64,000 bases of DNA. Source: Nannocystis pusilla (lineage in GTDB: Bacteria; Myxococcota_A; Polyangia; Nannocystales; Nannocystaceae). Every line of letters begins with the position of its first letter. The stretch's first letter is position 1. Below, piece by piece: positions 40,686 to 49,151 of this stretch. The stretch spans positions 6,797,168 through 6,861,167 of the forward strand of contig NZ_JAPNKE010000002.1 of assembly GCF_026626665.1 (NCBI RefSeq), written 5' to 3'. The notes below the pieces were generated by a model. It was given only the letters and a program-made list of their open reading frames with translations, ran no database searches and had not been told where the DNA came from. Made by a program: the position numbers and the translations under genes.

Positions 40686-41259
40686 ATGCCCGACGACGCG
40701 CCTCTCGACCGCACCCTCGCCGCGCTCGCGCGCGGGGGCTGAGCGACGTGCTCGTGCTCGGACTCCGCCATTCGCACGAGCTCCCGCTGCCGTACTACCG
40801 GCCGCACCTGCTCGCGGGGTTCTGGCTCGAACTCACCGACGGTGTCGTCTGGTTCGACAACGATCAGGGCGTCCTGACGCCGACCCCTGCCGCGCGGCTG
40901 CAGCTACCCGACCGGATCGACCGCGACAGCGCCGAGGACATGTGCATCCTCGGCGGCGAGGGCTTCACGCTCGACCGCGCGCGCGAGCCCGCCCCGATCG
41001 CCGCGCTCGAGCTGATCGCCGAGGACGACGCGGCCCTGCGCGAGGCCAGGATCGCGGCGGTGTTCCTGCGCTGCACCGACGGCGCCGAGCTGTTCGCACA
41101 CGCCTGGTCGTTCGAGGGCGTCGCCTTCGGCCGCGCGCCGGAGTACACGACCTGGCGCGAGGAGCAGCCGTACTCGCGACCTGGGGCCGCTTCCGCTGGG
41201 AGTCCGCGGACGCGCCGTGGACGTGGGCCTCGCGGCAGACGCTCGGCATGCGCCCGTGA
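40686..41259 (+). CDS. Unknown protein beside SUKH gene, two apparent frameshifts
   Basis: From ATG 40686 (MPDDAPLDRTLAALARG) the frame stops after 18 codons. One added G in GCGCGCGGGGG near 40732 continues to LSDVLVLGLRHSHELPLPYY and GFWLELTDGVVWFDNDQGV. Near 41175 another added base restores ATWGRFRWESADAPWTWAS to the stop at 41257-41259. The rebuilt protein is 191 residues, soluble, alpha/beta. No family is recognised; its size and position make an immunity-type protein possible. From 41260 to 41557 I see nothing. Confidence 0.55.
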
Positions 41260-41557
41260 GCCCGCGGGCGCGACGGCTGCCCGCCGCAGGACCGCCAAGA
41301 TCGCCACGACGCTGACCCGCACGATCGCTCGCGCCCGCTCGTGAGCAGCCCCGCCGCGGTGGCCGGCCGGTCCTGCCGGCAGATTCCGCAGAGCGGCGGC
41401 GCGGTCCCTGCCACGAGGCGCGCAAGGCCAGGCTCGTGCCGCGACGGCGCCGCGGCATGACGCGTGCAATCCGGGCCTCGTAGCCCCGCAGCCCGAGGTC
41501 GCGACGCTCGCTCCCCACCTCGGCGCGCGACGGCTGCCCGTAGCCGAGCGAAAGCAC

Positions 41558-42346
41558 ATGTTGGACCTCCTCGACTTGCTGACCCACCGCCCGCGTGCCC
41601 CGCGGACCGACGACGCGCACGACCACCTGGCGATCATGCGCCGGGCCTTCTTCCGCGAGTTCGCCCCGGAGATCCGCCTGGGCGCGGGCCTCGCCCTGTT
41701 CCGGGTGTTTGCGATCCCGCGGCTCTCGGCGCTGCTCGCCCGCACCGGCCGATGGACGCACACGCCGACGCGCCGCCTCGGGCGCACGGTCGACCTGCTC
41801 AGCATCCTGGTCGCGGACGGCCCCGACGGACCCCACGGCGCCGCCGCGCTGGCGCGCATGAACGCCGCGCACGCCCCTCACGGGCTCGCCAACGACGACA
41901 TGCTGTACGTCCTCACCACCTTCGTCACCGAGCCCGCGCGGGTGATCGATCGGTACGGTCGACGCCCGCTGCGCCCCGTCGAGCGCGAGGCCGCGTGCCG
42001 CTTCTGGCGCGACGTGGGCCGGCGCATGGGCATCCGCGACATCCCCGAGAGCTTCGCGGCGATGGTCGAGCTGGCCCGCGCCTACGAGGCCGAACACCTT
42101 CATGATGCCGAGTCCAACCGCGTCGTCGCCGAGGGCGCGCTGTCGGCGATGCTCCAGCGCCTCCCGCCCTCGCTCGCGCCCTTCGGCCGGACCGCCCTGT
42201 CCGCGCTGCTCGAGCCGCCGGTGCGCCGCGCCTGCGGCCTGCCCGACGCGCCCCGCCCGCTGACGTGGGCCCTCACCGGCCTGGGCGCGGCGCGCCGCGG
42301 CCTCGGCACTCTCGCGCGCGGCTCGACTTCGATGATGTCCTCATGA
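41558..42346 (+). CDS. Oxygenase MpaB-like (DUF2236) protein
   Basis: 262 residues from ATG 41558. LYVLTTFVTEPARVIDRYGRRPL and EREAACRFWRDVGRRMGI, with MVELARAYEAEHL, are the usual blocks of DUF2236/MpaB, a haem-binding family that includes the fungal MpaB oxygenase and latex-clearing-protein relatives. The typical Arg and His residues around FVTEP and RYGRR fit. The last codons MMSS and the stop are made by the start of a palindrome cluster (GATGTCCTCATGAACATG), so that element has set the C-terminus. Confidence 0.8.
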   Translation: MLDLLDLLTHRPRAPRTDDAHDHLAIMRRAFFREFAPEIRLGAGLALFRVFAIPRLSALLARTGRWTHTPTRRLGRTVDLLSILVADGPDGPHGAAALARMNAAHAPHGLANDDMLYVLTTFVTEPARVIDRYGRRPLRPVEREAACRFWRDVGRRMGIRDIPESFAAMVELARAYEAEHLHDAESNRVVAEGALSAMLQRLPPSLAPFGRTALSALLEPPVRRACGLPDAPRPLTWALTGLGAARRGLGTLARGSTSMMSS

Positions 42347-42416
42347 ACATGTTCTTCAAAACATTCTTGAAGAGACATGTCTTAAAAAACATTTCCTGAA
42401 GAACATGTCGTGAGGC
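42336..42416. repeat. Nested palindrome cluster with perfect 12-bp inverted repeat
   Basis: ACATGTTCTTCA (42347-42358) and TGAAGAACATGT (42397-42408) are exact inverted copies 38 bases apart. Between them lie further half-sites (ACATTCTTGAAG, AGACATGTCTT, AACATTTCC). The stretch is unusually AT-rich for this DNA and overlaps the stop of the MpaB-like gene. The rest of the gap to 42659 is plain. Confidence 0.85.
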
Positions 42417-42659
42417 CATCGTGACCCGGTGAAGCGCCGACCTCGCGGCGCGGAGACGCGGGTTCGATGGCCGGGCGAGGCTCGGTACATGCCGGCCCCG
42501 GAGCGCTCCGCTCGCACGCCTGCATGACGCCAGGAGATCCGCGCCTCTCGCGGCGCCGATTTTCGAGCCTGCCCCCGTGAACATGCCCCAAAGACCATCT
42601 CCCGCGCCCGGCGCCCGCGCCTGTTCCCATGCCCCGCCGCGGCGTTGTAGACTGCGGCC

Positions 42660-43450
42660 GTGCGACTCGCTCTCGGCCTCTCGCTGCTCCTGCTGGGCGC
42701 CTGCGCCGCGCCCGTCGCTCGCACCGGCGCACCCCGGCCGGCACCCGTCACCGACCCCGTCCCCGCCCCGGTCGACCCCCTCACCGTCCCGACCGCCGAT
42801 GTCTCCGAGGTCAGCGTCAAGCCGGGCATCAACGACGACTGGCGTCGGCGCGACACCCGGCGGCTGGTGCGGCGGCTGCAGTCCGAGTCGCGGGAGATCT
42901 GGGTCCAGCGCGAGCGCGTCGTCGACGTCGTCGCCGCCCGCCCCGGGGCCGTGGTGGCCGACGTCGGCGCCGGCTCGGGCTTCCTCACCTTGCTGCTCGC
43001 GCGCGCCGTCGGCCCCGGCGGCAAGGTCTACGCGCTCGACATCAACGGCGGCCTGCTCGACAACATCGCCGCCCAGGCGCGCGCCGCGGGGCTCGGCAAC
43101 GTCGAGACGATGGTGACCCCCGAGGATCGCACGCCGCTGCCGCCCGACTCGATCGACCTCCTGTTCATGTGCGACGCCTATCACCACTTCGAGTACCCGC
43201 GCACCATGATGCGATCGCTGCGCGCCGCCCTGCGCCCGGGCGGCGAGCTGGTGCTCGTCGAGCTCGAGCGGATCCCCGGCAAGACCAGCCCGGCGATGCT
43301 CGACCACGTCCGCGCCGGCAAGGACGTCTTCCTCGCCGAGCTGCTCGCCGACGGCTTCGAGCTGGTGCGCGAGGAGGAGGTCGCGGAGCTGACGGAGAAT
43401 ACGTCCTGCGCCTGCGCAAGCCGGCGAGCGCAGACCCGGCGCCGCGCTGA
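42660..43450 (+). CDS. Lipoprotein with class I SAM-methyltransferase domain, one apparent frameshift
   Basis: From GTG 42660 a signal peptide with lipobox (LALGLSLLLLGACAAP) precedes a Pro-rich spacer. The methyltransferase domain has motif I VVADVGAGSGFLTLLLA, KVYALDIN (acidic residue after beta-2), IDLLFMCDAYHHFEYP and LRPGGELVLVELERI. At about 43400 one added base joins VAELTE to EYVLRLRKPASADPAP and the stop at 43448-43450. Restored length 263 residues. Methyltransferases of this group with secretion signals occur in myxobacteria and planctomycetes; how SAM would be reached outside the cytosol is unclear. Confidence 0.85.
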
Positions 43451-43463
43451 CGGCGAGTGCGTG

Positions 43464-43905
43464 CATTCGCCGGATGCCAATGTCACGAGCCGCAGCGCCC
43501 GCGCCACGCCCCGCCGCGCCGGTGCCCCTCTGCGCGTGCCCACATTCGCCGGATGTCAATGTCACGAGTCGCAGCGCCCTCGCCGCGCCCCGCCGCGCCG
43601 GTGACCCTCTGCGCGTGCCCACATTCGCCGGATGTCAATGTCACGAGTCGCGGCGCCCTCGCCGCGCCGGTGACCGCTACGCGTGCGTGCTTTCGCCGGA
43701 TGACAATGTCACGAGTCGCGGCGACCTCGCCGCGCCGGTGAGCGCTGCGCGTGCGTGCTTTCGCCGGATGCCAATGTCATGAGTCGCAGCGCCCTCGCCG
43801 CGCGCCGCCGCGCCGGTGACCCCCTGCGCGTGCGTGCTTTCGCCGGATGCCAATGTCACGAGTCGCAGCGCCTACGCCGCGCGCCGCCGCGCCGCAATCC
43901 TGGCC
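43464..43905. repeat. Six-copy 68/79-bp tandem repeat array
   Basis: The core TTCGCCGGATGnCAATGTCA begins at 43466, 43545, 43624, 43692, 43760 and 43839, so the spacing is 79, 79, 68, 68, 79. The 11-base difference is loss of a CCGCGCCxCGC segment. Cores are followed by CGAGTCGCxGCG and a GCGCCGGTG block. Copies 2 and 3 hold ACATTCGCCGGATGT, an inverted repeat. Since 79 and 68 are not multiples of three, frames shift between copies and the array is unlikely to be coding. It fills the gap between the methyltransferase and the TIGR02587 gene. Confidence 0.92.
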
Positions 43906-43991
43906 CGCCCCTCGAGGTTCGCGCCGGGCGCCGCCGGAGCCCGAGGCCCCTGCGCTCGCACGCCGCGCCGACGTGCTAGAAAGAGCCGAAC

Positions 43992-44873
43992 ATGACCGCC
44001 GCGAAAGACGACCTCGAGCGACGCCCCGGCGATCGTCGGCGCTCGCCGACGGTCGACCAGTCGCTGCGGGAGTACGGGCGCGGCGTCGCCGGCGGCCTGC
44101 TGTTCAGCCTGCCGCTGCTCTACACCGGGGAGATCTGGCGCGCCGGCGAGCTGCTCCCGCCGGAGCGGCTGCTGCTCGGCCTCGGCGGCGTGTTCGTGCT
44201 CCTGCTCGGCTACAACCGCTACGCCGGGCTGCGGCAGGACGCCGGCGCGCTCGAGGTCGTGCTCGACTCGATCGAGGAGCTCGGCCTCGGCCTGCTGCTC
44301 TCGGCCGCGCTGCTGGTCCTGCTCGGGCGCATCGACGCCGACATGGCCGGGCCCGAGCTGCTCGGCAAGGTGCTGGTGGGCGGCCTGGCGGTGGCGATCG
44401 GCGTCTCGGTCGGCACCGCCCAGCTCGGCGGCGGCGACGACGAAGACAGCGGCATGAGCGACGAGCGCGACGACCTGAGCTTCGTCGGTCAGATGTCGCT
44501 GTCGCTGTGCGGCGCGGTGCTGGTCGCCGCCAACATCGCCCCGACCGAGGAGATCCCCGAGATCGCCGGCACCCTCCACGAGTGGTCGCTGCTCGGCCTC
44601 ACCGGCGTCACCCTGGCCGTCGGTGCGCTCGTCCTCCACTTCAGCGACTTCGTCAACACCTCCCGCAACGGCGACGAGCCGCCGCGGATCGCCGTGCTCA
44701 GCGGCTCGCTCGCCAGCTACGTCGCCGCCGTCCTCGCCTCGGTCGCCCTGCTGTGGTTCTTCGGCCGCTTCGACGGCTGCGACCTCCCGGCCTGCCTCGC
44801 GCAGGTCATCGTCCTCGGCCTCCCCACCGCCATCGGCGCGTCCGCCGGGCGCCTGCTCCTCCAAGCGCGATGA
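43992..44873 (+). CDS. TIGR02587 family integral membrane protein
   Basis: 293 residues from ATG 43992. About eight hydrophobic segments: GRGVAGGLLFSLPLLYTGEI, LLLGLGGVFVLLLGYN, LGLGLLLSAALLVLL, MSLSLCGAVLVAANIAPTEE, LTGVTLAVGALVLHFSDFV, SYVAAVLASVALLWFFG, IVLGLPTAIGASAGRLLL. The phrase FSLPLLYTGEIW and ANIAPTEEI mark the TIGR02587 family, whose function is unknown. The stop overlaps the ATG of a TIGR02588-like gene, the normal arrangement for this pair. Confidence 0.85.
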   Translation: MTAAKDDLERRPGDRRRSPTVDQSLREYGRGVAGGLLFSLPLLYTGEIWRAGELLPPERLLLGLGGVFVLLLGYNRYAGLRQDAGALEVVLDSIEELGLGLLLSAALLVLLGRIDADMAGPELLGKVLVGGLAVAIGVSVGTAQLGGGDDEDSGMSDERDDLSFVGQMSLSLCGAVLVAANIAPTEEIPEIAGTLHEWSLLGLTGVTLAVGALVLHFSDFVNTSRNGDEPPRIAVLSGSLASYVAAVLASVALLWFFGRFDGCDLPACLAQVIVLGLPTAIGASAGRLLLQAR

Positions 44874-45261
44874 CCATCCGCAGAATTGGCTCGAATGGAC
44901 CGTGTTCGCCGTCGGCCTCGCGCTGGTGCTCGGGATCGTCGGCTACCTCGTCATCCTCGCGGTGCGCCACGAAGACCGGCCGCCGCGGCTCGGCGTCCAC
45001 GTCGGCGCCGCGTCGCGCACCGAGGACGTCGAGCCCCCGCACTACGTGGTCCCGGTGACCGTCACCAACCACGGCGACCGCACCGTCGGCGACGTCCACG
45101 TCGAGGTCACCCTCGTCCGCGACGGCGCCCCCGTCGAGCGCACCGAGCTGACCCTGCCCGAGGTGCCCCGCCGCTCGAGCCGCGCCGGCGCCTCGACCCT
45201 GCAGACCGACCCCGCCCCCGGCCAGCTCCGCGCCCGCGTGCTCGGCTACAGCGAGCCGTGA
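44870..45261 (+). CDS. TIGR02588 family protein, one apparent frameshift at the start
   Basis: The good frame reads QNWLEWTVFAVGLALVLGIVG, a single N-terminal membrane helix, then a beta-rich exported domain: PHYVVPVTVTNHGDRTVGDV, VEVTLVRDGAPVERTEL. It has no start codon of its own. The ATG at 44870 (overlapping the TIGR02587 stop as ATGA) is one base out of frame; a single added base after ATGACCA gives a 130-residue protein starting MTxPQNWLEWTVF. That fits the known pair and the indel pattern here. Function unknown. Confidence 0.8.
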
Positions 45262-45299
45262 GGGCGCGCCCCGAATCTGTAAGAGGAGACGTGTCACCG

Positions 45300-45350
45300 A
45301 GGCCATGTCCTTCGCAGCATGTCCTCGAGAGCATGTCCTTCAATACACCT
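45300..45350. repeat. Palindrome half-site cluster
   Basis: Three successive CATGTCCT units (CCATGTCCTTCGCAGCATG, ATGTCCTCGAGAGCATG, CATGTCCTTCAATAC) with short TTCG or TCGAG centres, between convergent genes. Confidence 0.7.
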
Positions 45351-45366
45351 CGCGCGCGTCGCCCTC

Positions 45367-45762
45367 CTACGCGGGTGCGGCGGGCGACCGCGGCAGGCCG
45401 CGCAGCATCGCCACGACGAGCACCGAGAGGTCGAGGTCGACGCGCCCGCCGAACACGCCGCTCACCGTGAACGACCGGATCGCCACCATCGCCGCGCCGA
45501 CGACGAGCCCGAGCAGGCCGAGGCCCATCCGTTCGAAGGTCGGAGTCAGCCCGAGCTCGGACATCGGCTCGCGCTCGAGGCGGTAGACCAGCGCGGTCGC
45601 GGCGAGCACGAGCAGCGGATACGCGAACGGCACGCCGAGCAGACCGGCGATCGGGACGAGCGCCGCCATGGCCAGGAGGTAGCGCGCGATACGAAAGAAG
45701 AGCACGCGCGACGGTAGCACGCCGCGTCGGCGGGCACGAAGCCGCGGCGCACCCGCGGTCAC
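45367..45762 (-). CDS. Truncated CPBP (CAAX protease-like) membrane protein fragment
   Basis: 131 residues from GTG/ATG region at 45762. Three membrane segments (RYLLAMAALVPIAGLLGVPF, YPLLVLAATALVYRL, MGLGLLGLVVGAAMVAI) and the phrase EREPMSELGLTP resemble the N-terminal third of CPBP intramembrane proteases. The catalytic EExxxR, FxxxH and HxxxN motifs are absent because the frame stops at 45367, next to palindromes. Either a truncated protease or a short unrelated membrane protein. Confidence 0.5.
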   Translation of the reverse strand: MTAGAPRLRARRRGVLPSRVLFFRIARYLLAMAALVPIAGLLGVPFAYPLLVLAATALVYRLEREPMSELGLTPTFERMGLGLLGLVVGAAMVAIRSFTVSGVFGGRVDLDLSVLVVAMLRGLPRSPAAPA

Positions 45763-45764
45763 GG

Positions 45765-45806
45765 TGCATGTCCGAAGGGCCCTGTCCTCCGAGACATCCT
45801 CACAAT
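45765..45806. repeat. Palindrome cluster
   Basis: GCATGTCCGAAGGGCCCTGTCC followed by TCCGAGACATCC, two overlapping family members between the CPBP fragment and the end of the kinase-TPR gene. Confidence 0.65.
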
Positions 45807-45822
45807 GACGGCCCCGGCGCCC

Positions 45823-48526
45823 TCAGCCCGCGCGGACCGGCAGCTGCGCCAGCGCCTGCTCGACCTCGGCGAGCTCCTGCGCGCGGCCCGGGTCGCGCTT
45901 CAGCAGCGCGCGCGCCTGCTCGAGCGCCACCCTCGCGGCCCCGACCTCGCCGGTGCCCTGCAGCGCCTTCGCCTTGTTGCGCAGCACCAGCAGCAGCAGC
46001 TCCTCGCCGGGCTGGCCGGCGGCGCGAGCCACCGGCTCCGCCGCAGCGAACCGCTGCAGCGCCTCCGCGTGGCGCTGCAGCGCCACCAGACTCTCGCCCA
46101 GGTTGCTCTCGGTGATCGCGCGATGCAGATGTCCTTCGGGCAAGATGCGCTCCTGCAGCCGCAGCGCCTCGCCGTAGGCCGGCACCGCCCCCGCGAAGTC
46201 GCCGCGCCAGTGCAGCACCGCCCCGAGGTTGACCAGCGCGGCCGCCAGGTCCGGGTGGTCGCCCGGCAGCACCTGGCGGTAGATCGCCAGCGCCCGGCGG
46301 GCATGGTGCTCCGCGCGACCGAGCTCGCCCTCCGCGCTCGCCTGGCCCATCAGCGACGAGTGGGCCCGCCCGCACTCGACGCAGACCGAGCCGTACGTGT
46401 CGGTCCAGATCGCCAGCGCCGCCTCGAGCAGCTCGCGCGCCCGCCCCGGCTCGCCCGACCCCAGCAGCAGCACCCCGAGGTCGTGCGCCACGCGGGCGCG
46501 CTGCGGGTGGCGCGGCCCCAGGTGCTCCGCGCCCAGCCGCTGCGCCTCGCCGAAGCGGGCCAGCGCCTCGTCGTGGCGACCGAGGGCCTCGAGCGCGTTG
46601 GCCAGGCTCTGCAGCGTGCGGATCGACTCGAGCGGCGGACCGCCGGCGAAGCGCAGCCGCTCGAAGGCCTCGCGGTGCAGCCGCACCGCCTCCGCGTGGC
46701 GGCCCTCGGCCACGGCCGCGACCCCGAGCGCGTTGAGCAGCGTGGCCCGCCGCGGCCCGCTGTCGCCGATCCGGTCGAGCAGCGCCTGGGCCCGGCGGGC
46801 CCGCTCGCGCATCCGCTCGGGGTCGACCTGCAGGCGCGCCGCCACCGTCGCCAGCGCGACCCATCCGCTGGCCACCGTGTCGTCGAGCCCGCGCGCCTCG
46901 GCGACGTCGATCGCGGCCAGCAAGTTGCTCTCGGCCGCCGCGATCTCGCCGTCCTCGGCCCGCATGCGCCCGACGGTCAGCAGCGCGTCGGCCTGCAGCC
47001 CCGGATCGCCGACCGCCTCGGCCCGCGCCCGCACCTGCTCGGCCAGCCGCAGCGCCTCGCGCCGCATGCCCGCCGCCGCCTGCACCCGCGCGGCGATCAG
47101 CGCCCGCCGCAGGGCGTCGACGAGACCTGTCTTTTCGACCATGTCACCGTCGTCGTCGCCCGGCGCGCGACAGCCGTCGATCGGCGGCAGCGCCTCGACC
47201 ACGCCCATCGCCTGCTCCGCGTCCGCCCCGCCGGCGAACGCCAGCACCTCGATCGCGCGCCCGAGCCCCAGGGCCGCGCGCTCGAGGCAGCCGATCTGCC
47301 GGTGCAGCCGCGCCGCCGAGTCCGCCGACAGCTCCGTCGTCGCCTCGCAGGCCCGCCGGCGCGCCTGTTGCCATGCGTCCGCGTAGTCGTCGAGCGCCGC
47401 GGTCACGCGCCGGCCGAGCGCGCGTGTACTCGCCCGGCGCGGCGAAGCCGGCGACCAGCGCCTCGCGCTGCGACGTCCCCCACACCGCGTCGATGCGGCG
47501 CGCCGCCGCCTCGCACGAGGCCGCGCGCGGCCCCTCGCTCTCGGACGCCATCAAGCCGGCGAAGCCGCCCGTCACCAGCAACGCCACCGCCACCGCGACG
47601 GCCCGCCACCACCGCGCCGGGTCGCGCTCGAGCGCCGCGATCAGCGGCTCGAACGTCGCGTAGCGCTGCGCCGCCGCCGGCGCCAGGCCTCGCGCCAGCG
47701 CGCGATCGATCCGCCGCGGCACGTCGCCCTTGCCCGCGCGCGTCTTCGTCGGGTCGCTGCGGTACTCCGGCCGCTGCCCGTGCAGCGCCTCGTACAGCGA
47801 CACGCAGAAGCTGTAGATGTCGCTGCGGACATCGGGAGGCCGACCCGCGCGCTGCTCCGGCGCCATGTAAGCCGGCGTGCCGACCACCGCCCCGGTGCGC
47901 GTCAGCGGCGAGTCGAGCGACGACGAGGCGATCGGCGGGGTGGCCGGGGGCGCGTCGCCGGTGACCTCGACCGCGGGCCGGGCCAGGCCGAAGTCGACCA
48001 CGTAGACGCGGCCGTCGTCGCCGACCAGCACGTTGTCGGCCTTGAAGTCGCGGTGGACCAGGCCGGCCGCGTGCGCCGCTTGCAGCCCGCGCGCCGCGGC
48101 CACGTACATCGCGACCGTGTGCCGCCACGGCCGCTCGCGCTCGCGCTGCCAGGCCCGCAAGGTCTGGCCGTGGATCCGCGCCATCACGATGAAGATCTGG
48201 CCGCGGAATTTGCCGAAGTCGTGCAGCTCCACCACGTTCGGGTGGCGCACCTGCGCCAGCAGCCGGGCCTCGCGCAACAGCCGACTCTCGAGCGACGCGG
48301 GCCCGTCGACGCGCGCCAGCTTGATCGCCACCTCGCGCCCGAGCATCGGATCGTGGGCCGCGTAGACCGTCCCCATGCCGCCGGCGCCGATCCGGCCCAG
48401 CACGCGATAGCGGCCGATCTGCTGCGGCTCGTCCGACTCGGGCAAGAGCTCGTCCCGCGGCCACGCGTCGGCGTCGACGGTGTCGCGGTCGACGAGCGCC
48501 TTGCTCTCGCGGGTGGTCGCCTCCAC
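45823..48526 (-). CDS. Ser/Thr protein kinase-TPR fusion, one apparent frameshift
   Basis: About 900 residues from GTG 48526. Kinase domain: GAGGMGTVY, Lys69, catalytic HRDFKADN (Asp160), DFGLARP, TPAYMAPEQRAG. One membrane helix follows (AVAVAVALLVTGGFAGLMA). A Cys-containing region (CEAAARRIDAVW) then leads into about ten TPR-like repeats typical of the FGE/TPR kinase group (LDRIGDSGPRRATLLNALG, HPQRARVAHDLGVLLLGSG, HPDLAAALVNLGAVLHWRG). The kinase frame and the TPR frame differ; they join at ACGCGCGCTC near 47424, again a GCGCGC tract. The gap of zero bases and shared domain order argue for one gene. Palindrome remnants lie within it near 46130 and 47130. Confidence 0.88.
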
Positions 48527-48691
48527 GTCACCGCCTCGCCTCGAAGCGTGCGAATCTCCTGCATAAAGCCGGTAACACGCGGCCCGCGGCGTGACAAGGT
48601 CCTCACGGAGGGCGGGATCACGCGACCGGCCGTGAAAGTCGCGCCCGCGCGGTAGCCCGGCCGCGCGCACTTGCTATAGAGTCGCGCCTCG

Positions 48692-49084
48692 ATGGCGAAC
48701 TACACATCGACGATTCCCGTCCACTTCAGCGAGGCCAGCGACGCCGCCGGCTATGTGCTGCTGCTCGAGTCCGACGCCTCGGCCGCGGTGCCGCCGCAGA
48801 TGAACCCGCGCGACGAGGTGACCGCCACCACCACCGCCAGCTCCGTGCAGTGCACCGTCGACTCGACGGGCGGCAGCCCCTCGGTCACCGGCGTCACCGC
48901 CACCCCGATCGGCAGCGCCCCGTCGGTCTCGTTCACGGGCAGCGCCGGCGTCTACACGGCCAACTTCCCGGCCACCCTGACCACCGACTACTCCTGGCGC
49001 GTCGAGGTCACCATCGACGCCACCGAGCGCCTCGGCAAGAAGATCGTCCTCGACCCGATCCTCATCATCCGCAAGACCAACTGA
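48692..49084 (+). CDS. Small beta-rich protein, unknown function
   Basis: 130 residues from ATG 48692. The sequence (YTSTIPVHFSEASDAAGYVLL, SVSFTGSAGVYTANFPATLT, SWRVEVTIDATERLGKKIV) suggests an immunoglobulin-like beta sandwich. There is no signal peptide or membrane segment and only one Cys. No family recognised. It is divergent from the kinase-TPR gene and followed by a palindrome. Confidence 0.7.
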   Translation: MANYTSTIPVHFSEASDAAGYVLLLESDASAAVPPQMNPRDEVTATTTASSVQCTVDSTGGSPSVTGVTATPIGSAPSVSFTGSAGVYTANFPATLTTDYSWRVEVTIDATERLGKKIVLDPILIIRKTN

Positions 49085-49114
49085 GCCCGCCGCGTATCAT
49101 ACGAGTGGCTTGAA

Positions 49115-49140
49115 GGTCATGTCCTGAAGGACCTATGATC
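49115..49140. repeat. Palindrome GGTCATGTCCTGAAGGACCTATGATC
   Basis: Two nested inverted repeats: GTCCTGAAGGAC in the centre and GGTCAT..ATGATC at the edges. Lies between convergent genes. Confidence 0.75.
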
Positions 49141-49151
49141 AATCGGTCCGC

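Noticed and set aside
43464..43905. CRISPR array
   Set aside because: The repeat units of 68/79 bp have no unique spacers of even length between short direct repeats; filler is also repeated. No cas genes are present in the window.
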